Shown here: piece by piece, positions 16,795 through 24,546 of the stretch
Layout of the letters: each line of letters opens with the position of its first letter
Position numbering within the stretch: the first letter of the stretch is position 1
Assembly (NCBI GenBank): GCA_965214295.1
Contig: OZ243944.1
Location: 3,038,001-3,102,000, forward strand
Source of the DNA: JAJDUF01 sp965214295
GTDB taxonomy: Bacteria; Chloroflexota; UBA11872; UBA12225; JAJDUF01
Length of the DNA stretch: 64,000 nt
Reading direction: 5' to 3'
Translations under genes and position numbers: made by a program
Notes under the pieces: model-generated
Told to the model about the DNA's origin: nothing
What the model saw: the letters and a program-made list of their open reading frames with translations, nothing else
The model's database searches: none

Positions 16795-18525
16795 TCAGGC
16801 GCGCCGTGCGGCCCGGAGCCGCACCGTGGCCGCCACGTCTGCCTCCCAGCCGCCGGCCGGAATGACGACGCCGTAGTCGCGCCGGGCGGTAGCGCGGTCG
16901 TAGTAGCCGCGCCGCACGTCTTGCGCGACAAGCTCCGGGGGGCGGTCGAGAGGGTTGCCGTAGCCGCCACCGCCGGGCGTCTCCAGACGCAGGCTGTCGC
17001 CCGGCTGCATCGGTACGTTCTCGTCTTTGGTGACGTGTGCCGGACGATGCTCCTCGCCGTGCAAGACAAAGGTATGCCTGGCACGCTCGGCTGCCCCGCC
17101 GCCCAGGATGCCGAACGGGGCAAAGCGCCCCCGCTCCCCCAAGAGCGACCCGGCGGCCGATCCCCGGAGCAGCCGAAACTCGAAGATGACGCCACAGCCG
17201 CCGCGGCGCTGGCCGGCGCCGGCCGATCCCTCGCGGATCGTGTAGCGTGTGAACAGGACCGGGTAGCGTGCCTCGAAAATCTCCAACGCCTGGGTGCGGG
17301 CGAGGGCAATAGTGGGGTTCCCGTTGGTCAGACCGTCGGTGAGGTAGTTGCCACCGTACCCGCCGCCGATGAACGAGTAGAAGACATAGGGGCCTCGTTC
17401 CGGGTCGTCGCCGCCGACCGAGAGATTGGTCACGGTGCCCATCGGCGCCGCATAGCAGCGTTCGGGAATCGCCTGGCTGAGGGCGCCGAACACCACATCA
17501 ATAATCCGCTGACAGACCTCCGAGGCACAGCCGGCCACGGGACGCGGCGGCTGGGCATTGAGGAAGGTCGTCTCGGGCAGATCGAAGGTAAAGGGGGTGA
17601 AGCAGCCGGCATTGATGGGTACGTCGGGAAAGATATGCTTGATGGCGATATACACCCCCGCCATCGTCGTGCTCTGCACGCTGTTCAGTGGTCCCCGGCA
17701 GGGCGGGCTGCTGCGGGAGAGGTCGAGATGCACGTCGCTGCCCTTGACGGTCATCTCCAGGTGAATGGCGAGCGGCTCCCACTCGATACCGTCGCTATCA
17801 ATGTGGTCGGTGAACGCATAGGTGCCGTCGGGAATAGTCTCGATATGGGAGCGCATCAGCCGCTCCGAGCGCGCCTTCATCTCGGCAATAGCCTCGAACA
17901 CCGTCTCCTTTCCGTAGCGGTCGAGCAGAGTGGTCAGTCTGTCGGTACCGACGTTGAGGGCCGTGATCTTGGCAATGATATCTCCTTGCCGCTCGGTGGC
18001 CACGCGCACGTTCCGCAGGATGATGTCGAGCACGTCCCGATTGAGCCGGCCACGGTCCATGATCCGCACCGGGGGGAGGCGCAATCCTTCTTGGTAAACC
18101 TCGGTGGCCTGGGTGGAGAAGCCACCGGGTACCCGTCCGCCGATGTCCGGCCAGTGTCCACTCGTCGCCAGGAAGGCGGTCAACCGACCGCGATAGTAGA
18201 AGGGCTTCACCATCTTCACGTCCATCAGATGGGTACCCCCCAGGTAGGGATCGTTCACGATGTAGATATCACCTGGGGCCATATCCGCGACCCATTCGAT
18301 CACGGAGCGGACGGTGAACTCCATCACGTAGATGAAGTTGGGTAAGCCCCGTGGCCCCTGGATGATGACCTCACCGTTGTCCGGGTGGTAAATCCCGCTG
18401 GCGCGATCCCAACCGTCGGAGATGACCGGGGAAAACGCCATCCGTTCTAGGGTGGCATCCATCTCATCGGCAATCTGTTCCAGACTGCCTTGCAGGACGG
18501 CCAGGGTGATCGGATCAACTGCCAT
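16795..18525 (-). CDS. hyuB: Hydantoinase B/oxoprolinase family protein
   Basis: 576 residues matching the HyuB (N-methylhydantoinase B/oxoprolinase) family. Recognisable segments include DPITLAVLQGSLEQIADEM at the start, APGDIYIVNDPYLGGTHLMD (about 99-118) and the terminal ETPGGGGYGNPLDRP. With HyuA it forms an ATP-dependent enzyme that opens cyclic amides such as hydantoins or 5-oxoproline. The start lies three bases after the hyuA stop, so translation is probably coupled. The exact substrate is unknown. Confidence 0.9.
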   Translation of the reverse strand: MAVDPITLAVLQGSLEQIADEMDATLERMAFSPVISDGWDRASGIYHPDNGEVIIQGPRGLPNFIYVMEFTVRSVIEWVADMAPGDIYIVNDPYLGGTHLMDVKMVKPFYYRGRLTAFLATSGHWPDIGGRVPGGFSTQATEVYQEGLRLPPVRIMDRGRLNRDVLDIILRNVRVATERQGDIIAKITALNVGTDRLTTLLDRYGKETVFEAIAEMKARSERLMRSHIETIPDGTYAFTDHIDSDGIEWEPLAIHLEMTVKGSDVHLDLSRSSPPCRGPLNSVQSTTMAGVYIAIKHIFPDVPINAGCFTPFTFDLPETTFLNAQPPRPVAGCASEVCQRIIDVVFGALSQAIPERCYAAPMGTVTNLSVGGDDPERGPYVFYSFIGGGYGGNYLTDGLTNGNPTIALARTQALEIFEARYPVLFTRYTIREGSAGAGQRRGGCGVIFEFRLLRGSAAGSLLGERGRFAPFGILGGGAAERARHTFVLHGEEHRPAHVTKDENVPMQPGDSLRLETPGGGGYGNPLDRPPELVAQDVRRGYYDRATARRDYGVVIPAGGWEADVAATVRLRAARRA

Positions 18526-18528
18526 GCC

Positions 18529-20595
18529 TCACGCTACCTCCAGCAGGAGATTCCCCGCCTCATCCACCTTGGCGGCGATCCCAGGCTCCAGCCAAGTGGT
18601 GGTATCCGGCTGCTCGATGATCGCCGGCCCCGCCACCTGCACGCCCCAGGGGAGCCGGACACGCTCGTAAGTCGGGCACTCGACAAACCGGCCAGCATCG
18701 TAAACGGGCCGGGTTCCTTTGTAAGCGTCACGCAGCGCGGTCGCCGGTCGCGGCAAGAAGTCTTTGAGCGCCAGGCTGGGCCGGACACCGATCACTGCCG
18801 TCCGCAGGCTCAGGAGGCGGATGGGGATGCGTTCCAGCAGCTGGGCCAAGCCGGCAAAGGACTCCTCAGTCTGCCCGTAGCGTTGCAGGTAGGCACTGCG
18901 AAAGCTGGCCGCAATTCGCTCGTGTGTCAGCGCGCCGGCCGGCAGCGGCGTGCGGACGACATGGGTCTGCCCCTCATACGACAGCTCGGCTTCCTGCACA
19001 ATACAGGTCCCGACCAGCGGGAGCGGCTCTTGTTCGAGCAGCGCTTGGCCCTCCGCCTCATGCGCGGCAAAGCACCGTGCAACCTCGTCCAGGTCCAGGT
19101 CTGCGAGTCGCCGGTTCAGCATGGTCACAAAGTCGTGCTGGCGGTCCGCGATAGCACAGCCCCACGCCGAGGCGATACCGGGCGCGTAGGGGACCAACGC
19201 CTGCGCTGTCCCCAGCTCGCGGAGCAGGGCACTGACCAGCAGCGGCCCGGCGCCCCCGGCGGCGAACAGGGCAAAGTCGCGCGGATCATGCCCGCGATCA
19301 ACCGAGATACGCCGCAGGCTCCCCGCGATCCGGTTGGTGGCGACAGTGATAATGGCCTGCGCCGCCGCTTCCGGTGCGAGACCGAGTGGCCCACCGATCC
19401 GCTCGGCAATCGCTGCCCGGGCCCGATGCACATCAAACACGAGGTCGGACGCACCGCCGATAGGGTAGCGGGGGTTGATCCGCCCCAGCACGAGCTGGGC
19501 ATCGGTGAACGTCGGTTGGGTGCCGCCGCGTCCGTACCCGACCGGCCCCGGCTCGGCGCCAGCGCTCTCCGGCCCCACCCGCAGGATGCCGCCGGGATCA
19601 ACGCGAGCAATGCTCCCACCACCCGCGCCGACGGTATGGATGTCAACCATTGACACCATGATCGGGATACCGAACTCCAGCTCCATCCCGCCGGTTGTCA
19701 GCGGCCGGCCAGTTGTGACCAGCGACACGTCGAGGCTGGTCCCGCCCATGTCGTAGGTGATGAGGTTCGCAACACCGCTCTGGCCGGCGAGGTTGGCCGC
19801 CGCGATGACGCCCGCAGCCGGGCCGGAGAGCACCGTATGCACCGGGTAGCGTTGGGCCGCCGCAGCCGACATCATCCCACCGTTGGACTGCATGATGAAC
19901 AGCTCGCCGGGGAAACCGTGACCGGCCAAGCGCGCTTGCAGCCGGGCCAAGTAGCCGCTGACGGTCGGCTGCACATAGGCGTTGACCGCGGCGGTACTGG
20001 TGCGCTCGAACTCCCGGAAAACGGGGAGTACCTCGGCCGAGGTGGTGATGTAGAGGTCCGGCCAGCACTCTTCCAGGATGGCTTTGGCTTGCAGCTCATG
20101 GGTAGGATTGGCATAGGAGTTCATAAAGCTGATGACGATAGCCGCCACGCCTTCGGCGGCCAGCCGCTCTCCCACAGCGATGACCTCGGCCTCGGCCAAG
20201 GGCGTGAGGACCACGCCCTCAGCGGAGATACGCTCGGTGACTTCGCACCGCAGGTCCCGCGGGATCAACGGCTCATAGGAACCGGTCAAGCCGTAGAGGT
20301 GCGGCCGGTCGCGGCGCCGCAGTTCCAGGATGTCTCGGAATCCCCGGGTGGCGATCAACCCACACCGGCTCCCCTTCCGCTCCAGGATGGCGTTGGTGGC
20401 AACAGTCGTGCCGTGTGTTACCAGCGTGATGTTCGAGTAGGACGCCTGGAGCGCATCAAGGGCCGCAATCAGCCCACGCGACTGGTCGCCGACCGTCGTG
20501 GCCACTTTCACGACCTGCAGCCGACGCTGCCGTTCATCGAACGTCAGGACATCGGTGAACGTCCCCCCGATGTCTACCCCCACGAGCACGCCCAT
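18529..20595 (-). CDS. hyuA: Hydantoinase A/oxoprolinase family protein
   Basis: 688 residues with the ASKHA-type opening VGVDIGGTFTDVLTFD (about 4-19) and a second phosphate-binding block, YDMGGTSLDVSL. Length agrees with HyuA. The frame runs upstream to 21087, but ATG 20595 starts the domain exactly and follows a GGGGGAGAG SD. HyuA binds ATP and pairs with HyuB immediately downstream. The pair is typical of Chloroflexota and Actinobacteria catabolic loci. Confidence 0.9.
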   Translation of the reverse strand: MGVLVGVDIGGTFTDVLTFDERQRRLQVVKVATTVGDQSRGLIAALDALQASYSNITLVTHGTTVATNAILERKGSRCGLIATRGFRDILELRRRDRPHLYGLTGSYEPLIPRDLRCEVTERISAEGVVLTPLAEAEVIAVGERLAAEGVAAIVISFMNSYANPTHELQAKAILEECWPDLYITTSAEVLPVFREFERTSTAAVNAYVQPTVSGYLARLQARLAGHGFPGELFIMQSNGGMMSAAAAQRYPVHTVLSGPAAGVIAAANLAGQSGVANLITYDMGGTSLDVSLVTTGRPLTTGGMELEFGIPIMVSMVDIHTVGAGGGSIARVDPGGILRVGPESAGAEPGPVGYGRGGTQPTFTDAQLVLGRINPRYPIGGASDLVFDVHRARAAIAERIGGPLGLAPEAAAQAIITVATNRIAGSLRRISVDRGHDPRDFALFAAGGAGPLLVSALLRELGTAQALVPYAPGIASAWGCAIADRQHDFVTMLNRRLADLDLDEVARCFAAHEAEGQALLEQEPLPLVGTCIVQEAELSYEGQTHVVRTPLPAGALTHERIAASFRSAYLQRYGQTEESFAGLAQLLERIPIRLLSLRTAVIGVRPSLALKDFLPRPATALRDAYKGTRPVYDAGRFVECPTYERVRLPWGVQVAGPAIIEQPDTTTWLEPGIAAKVDEAGNLLLEVA

Positions 20596-20642
20596 AGCCG
20601 ATACTCTCCCCCGCTGGCCTATCCCCAAACCCCGATCCTCGC

Positions 20643-20648
20643 TACAAT
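20643..20648 (+). promoter_or_regulatory. Possible -10 element upstream of the P-loop kinase
   Basis: TACAAT lies 89 bp before the ATG at 20737 in the divergent gap with hyuA. No convincing -35 is present, so support is weak. Confidence 0.25.
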
Positions 20649-20736
20649 AGCGCCTGTCACATCCGCCGGCGCTGGCCGCTCGGCAGGACGATACCGGCGA
20701 CAGCATTGTGAACACTCGTGTAGAGAAGAGGCAAGC

Positions 20737-21414
20737 ATGTATCTCTTGTTGACCGGCTGCGAATACGCGGGGAAAACCACACTGGCAGCGCAGATCATGG
20801 CCTGGGCGGAAGAGAACATCGGCGCCACCGCCCATTTTCACGACCATCACACCATCCCCTCGACGGAGCTGACGCCGGCGGCGCAGGAGGCACTGCTGGC
20901 GCTGCATCCACAGGCCAAGGAGATGCTCCAGCGGTTTATGATCGAGTATCATATCTCGCCCTCCTTCTACTCCAAGCCCGACCACAACCTGATGGCTCCC
21001 TTTATCGAGGAGGCCGTCTATGCCCCGCTCTACTACGGCTACGGCGGTGAGAACAGCGCTGCGCCAGTACGCAGTCCGGCCGGCCAACGGTCGGAGATGG
21101 CCCGCAAGATGGAGCGGCGCATCCTGGACTTAGCGCCGGACGTGGTGCTGGTACTACTCAAAGCCTCCCCGGCAACGATCCGCCGGCGGATGCGCGAGAA
21201 TCCGCATCTGCACCAGGTTGTTCGAGAGCAAGATGTCGAGTACGTCCTCCGGCGGTTCGAGGAAGAGGTGGCGGCGTCGCTGGTCCAGAAGCGCATCGTG
21301 CTCGACACAACCGCGGCGACGGTGGCGGAAACGCTCGACCAATTCGTCGCAGCCTACGAGCCGTTTCTGACGAACGACGATCTCCTGCGGATCCGCCAGC
21401 GCCAAGCGCAGTAG
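20737..21414 (+). CDS. P-loop kinase (thymidylate kinase-like)
   Basis: 225 residues. The Walker A loop is GCEYAGKTT (7-15), and a basic lid-like segment RRRMRENPHLH follows the strand DVVLVLLKAS (about 137-146). The overall shape resembles thymidylate or deoxynucleoside kinases, but the specific substrate motif is not recognisable. ATG 20737 follows GAAGAGG. It precedes the alpha/alpha-toroid protein by 17 bp and is divergent from hyuA. Confidence 0.65.
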   Translation: MYLLLTGCEYAGKTTLAAQIMAWAEENIGATAHFHDHHTIPSTELTPAAQEALLALHPQAKEMLQRFMIEYHISPSFYSKPDHNLMAPFIEEAVYAPLYYGYGGENSAAPVRSPAGQRSEMARKMERRILDLAPDVVLVLLKASPATIRRRMRENPHLHQVVREQDVEYVLRRFEEEVAASLVQKRIVLDTTAATVAETLDQFVAAYEPFLTNDDLLRIRQRQAQ

Positions 21415-21431
21415 GCGGGAAGGCAACAGCA

Positions 21432-22439
21432 ATGAAGCGCTTTCGCGAGGCGCGCGACCGCGGCTGTGCTCACTTGCTGGCACACCAGCACCCCGACGGC
21501 AGTTTTGGCAACCCCGAGTTGGGAGCAATCGAATACTACAAGGTACCGGCTGCGTTTCAGGTCTGCGGTCAGACGAACGCAGCGAACCGGCTATGCAGCT
21601 GGATTCGCCGGCACGGCCTGACCGCAGCCGGCGATTTCGGGCCGCGCCCCCGGCACGGCGGCCGGTACGCCGACCTGCACGCGGAGTACGCCTACACCTA
21701 CTACAACTCCTGGGTGATTATCGGCGCGCACCGGCTCGGTCAGTTCGATCTCTCCCAGCGTGGCATGGACTTCCTCCTCGGCTTCCGAGACGCCGAGAGC
21801 GGCGGCTTCTACTCCAGCCTTACCGAGCGCAGCGCCCACACCAAGCAAGACCTCTGGGTCGTCAGTGGGGCGGGGCAGGCGGCGCTCTACACCGGCCGGC
21901 TCGACGTAGCACGTGGGGTCGGCCGCTGGATGCAACGCCTCATGGCGGCCCAACCCAACTATCCACGGCAGCTCTACTCGGTCTATAGCCGCGCCGAGGG
22001 ACTGCACACGAATCCCGACCCCGCTGACGACATCCGCTACGTGATGCACCAAGATGCCCAGCGGGATCAGTTCTTCTTCCATCCGGGCATCGCTGGAGGC
22101 TTCCTAGCACGACTACACCAAGCGACGGGAGAAGGCGAGTGGCTGGAGTTGGCCCAGGAGTATATGCGGTTCACAGAGGGAGCGAGTGACTACCTGTTCC
22201 GGCTGCTGCGCGCCGGGAAGGTAGGCTGGGCCGCGGCCGTACTCTACACGCTGACGGGCAAGCACAAGTATCGGGAGATGGCCCTTCGCGTAGGCGATAA
22301 CCTCATCGCGGCGCAAGCCGCGGATGGCTCTTGGTCCCTGCCCGATCATAGCATGCTCAAGAACGACATCACCGCCGAGATGGTGGTCTGGCTCGACGAG
22401 ATCACCCAGGCCGTAGAGCACGAGCCACCATCCGCCTGA
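21432..22439 (+). CDS. Alpha/alpha-toroid (terpene cyclase/prenyltransferase-like) protein
   Basis: 335 residues made of repeated helical hairpins. QW-like motifs are seen at HPDGSFGNPE (about 19-28) and AADGSWSLP near the C-terminus, and aromatic-rich segments such as YAYTYYNSWVI line the middle. This is the architecture of the six-hairpin/terpenoid cyclase toroid superfamily, which includes glycosidases and uronyl hydrolases, so a cyclase function is not claimed. No signal peptide. It sits between a P-loop kinase and a membrane glycosyltransferase, 17 and 38 bp away. Confidence 0.6.
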   Translation: MKRFREARDRGCAHLLAHQHPDGSFGNPELGAIEYYKVPAAFQVCGQTNAANRLCSWIRRHGLTAAGDFGPRPRHGGRYADLHAEYAYTYYNSWVIIGAHRLGQFDLSQRGMDFLLGFRDAESGGFYSSLTERSAHTKQDLWVVSGAGQAALYTGRLDVARGVGRWMQRLMAAQPNYPRQLYSVYSRAEGLHTNPDPADDIRYVMHQDAQRDQFFFHPGIAGGFLARLHQATGEGEWLELAQEYMRFTEGASDYLFRLLRAGKVGWAAAVLYTLTGKHKYREMALRVGDNLIAAQAADGSWSLPDHSMLKNDITAEMVVWLDEITQAVEHEPPSA

Positions 22440-22477
22440 GACTTCTCGCTCCTCAGCATGTCAGGGAGGCCAACAGG

Positions 22478-24424
22478 ATGTCCGACAGCGACCACGCGCC
22501 CGGCCCTACCCAAACGGCCTCCCCGGAAACTGTCCCCGGCCTGCACGGGGGACAAGGGCTACGTATGCGTGTCACCATCGGCGCGTTCGCGCTGCCGGCG
22601 CTGCTAGGACTGCTGGCGGCCAGTGTTGAGCTTATCACTGGTGCGCGGCTCGTTGATCCGGCCTCGCTGCTCTTGCTAGGGCTGCTTGTCGGCCTACTGT
22701 TGGCATCGGGGGTGTACGGCACTGCCGCCGTCACCACGGCATCGCGGCGGCGCAACGTTCTCTGGGGTATCGGAGCCGTTGCCGCCATCCTGCTGGCGGC
22801 CTGGGTCGTGAGCAACCGGCTGTTTGGCCTATCTACCGGCGCCCTCCGCCCCAGTGTGCTGCTCCTGGTCGGGGTGAGCTGCGCGGCGGTCAGCCTGGGC
22901 ACGGCACTCTGGGGCCGGCGTAGCGCGGCGTTGACGCGCCGCGGCGCGAACGCGATAAGGCGCTGGTACGCCTGGCTCCGCACGCATGCGGATGCGGTGT
23001 GTATCGGTGTCAGCGTAGTCGTGGCGCTTGGCTTCCGGACCAGCATCATGTTTCGCGCGCCGGCGTTTGTGATCGGCGATAGCGGCGCCTACGTGGAGGC
23101 TGCGGAGACGATCCGCACAACCTTTTCGTTCGCACCGCTAGGCTACATCTTTCCGCCCGGCTATTCGACGTTCGTCGCCGGGGTGCAGATTCTCCTCGGC
23201 CCCGACTTCCTCGCAGTGGTGGCGGTCCAACACCTCCTGGGCCTCGGCACCGTGCTACTCACCTATGCTATTGGACGAACGTTCCTACCACCGCTGCTGG
23301 CCCTTCTACCGGCGCTCGGTATGGCCGCGAACGGGTATCTCCTCATCATCGAGCACGGCATCTACACCGAGGCGCTATTCATCCCACTAGCACTGCTCTT
23401 TGTGCTACTCACCGTGCGGATGCTGCACGGCGGCGGTGGCTGGTGGACCGTCGCCGCGGCCGGCACGGTCTTGGGCCTGGCCGCGCTGACCAGGCTGGTT
23501 ATTCAGCCGGCGCTCATTGCCGTATGCCTACTGCTGCTGGTGTATGAGGGTGCTCACCGCGCCCGGACGTGGCTGCGTATCCTGGCCTTTGTGGCAATCT
23601 TTGGGGTAGTCGTGTCCCCATGGCTAGTACACAACTGGCTACGATACCGTTATATCGGCCTTAGCAACAGCCTGGGGCAACAACTCCTCGTGCGGCTCTG
23701 GGAGGAAGAAGGGACCTATACGTGGGCCAACAGCGAAGACCGTGCCCCGGACTTACGGCGGGTACTTACGCTGCTACAGGCTGCGAAAGACCGGAACATC
23801 TCGCATTGGGAGGCATGGCAGCGAGTCGGGGCGGAGTTTGGCGCTGAAACAGCACCAACTCTGATCACGGCAGCGGCGCTCGACGTGATCTCACGCAATC
23901 CTGCTGGGTACCTGGAAAAGACCTGGTTTCGGCTCCGGCGCATGTGGCGCGGCGGCTTTGGCAAGGAGCGGGTCCACGACCTGTACCGACAGCAGGAACT
24001 GATCAACATTCGCTCGCCGATCTTCGCCGTCCACGACGGGTTCGCCGCTGTCGCGGAGCTGGCTGGTAATCGTGTCGACTGGATCACCCGTCTGTTCCGA
24101 CCTGACATGCTCCCGCCGGGGCTCACGCTTGCGCTCACCGTGGTGTGCGCTGCGTCGGCTGTCGTGAGCCGACGATTGCGCCCGGCACTCGCGCCGTTGG
24201 GCGTGGGCGTGGGACTGCTCTTGGTGCCGGTGCTGGTTAATGCCGACCGGGCGCGGTTCCACCACGCGGCCGAGCCGTTCCTGCTACTGACGTATGCTGC
24301 CGGTCTGTGGGGCATTGCGTTGGCGCTACGCAGTGGGTGGCAGTACCTGCGTCATTCCCGCGCAAGCGGGAATCCACTCCCCCCGCCCCCCTCTCCATCG
24401 CCGAGCGATAGAGAGGGAGAGTGA
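22478..24424 (+). CDS. Multi-pass GT-C type glycosyltransferase-like protein
   Basis: 648 residues with about 13 hydrophobic helices. After the third helix an acidic loop (VIGDSGAYVEAAETI, about 201-215) matches the metal/substrate loop of GT-C enzymes, which transfer sugars from polyprenyl-phosphate donors on the outer membrane face. ATG 22478 follows GGAGG by eight bases. The final 23 residues, from RHSRASGNP to SPSDREGE, are translated from two palindromic repeats (24351 and 24396), so the natural C-terminus probably ended near LRSGWQYL. Confidence 0.75.
   Translation: MSDSDHAPGPTQTASPETVPGLHGGQGLRMRVTIGAFALPALLGLLAASVELITGARLVDPASLLLLGLLVGLLLASGVYGTAAVTTASRRRNVLWGIGAVAAILLAAWVVSNRLFGLSTGALRPSVLLLVGVSCAAVSLGTALWGRRSAALTRRGANAIRRWYAWLRTHADAVCIGVSVVVALGFRTSIMFRAPAFVIGDSGAYVEAAETIRTTFSFAPLGYIFPPGYSTFVAGVQILLGPDFLAVVAVQHLLGLGTVLLTYAIGRTFLPPLLALLPALGMAANGYLLIIEHGIYTEALFIPLALLFVLLTVRMLHGGGGWWTVAAAGTVLGLAALTRLVIQPALIAVCLLLLVYEGAHRARTWLRILAFVAIFGVVVSPWLVHNWLRYRYIGLSNSLGQQLLVRLWEEEGTYTWANSEDRAPDLRRVLTLLQAAKDRNISHWEAWQRVGAEFGAETAPTLITAAALDVISRNPAGYLEKTWFRLRRMWRGGFGKERVHDLYRQQELINIRSPIFAVHDGFAAVAELAGNRVDWITRLFRPDMLPPGLTLALTVVCAASAVVSRRLRPALAPLGVGVGLLLVPVLVNADRARFHHAAEPFLLLTYAAGLWGIALALRSGWQYLRHSRASGNPLPPPPSPSPSDREGE
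24351..24375. repeat. REP-like palindrome inside the glycosyltransferase 3' end
   Basis: GTCATTCCCGC, loop GCAA, GCGGGAATCC. It is read in frame as RHSRASGNP. Confidence 0.85.
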
Positions 24425-24500
24425 GCCGCCATGTCATCCTGGCGCAAGCCGGATTGACGGAGGTGAGGAGCGGGTTCCCTCCCTATGTGCGCCAGCACGG
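24396..24500. repeat. Palindrome cluster at the convergent gene end
   Basis: 24396-24420 pairs CCCTCTC with GAGAGGG across the stop codon region. 24433-24458 is a degenerate REP-like hairpin (GTCATCCTGGC, GCAA, GCCGGATTGAC). 24476-24499 is a third palindrome, TCCCTCCC versus GGGGAGGG. They separate the convergent glycosyltransferase genes and may terminate both. Confidence 0.6.
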
Positions 24501-24546
24501 GGAGGGCTAGGGTGAGGGACGGGGGGCGCGGTGCATCATCTCCCAA

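Noticed and set aside
16921..18345. 474-residue plus-strand frame
   Set aside because: Antisense to hyuB along its whole length; hyuB is an unmistakable family member.
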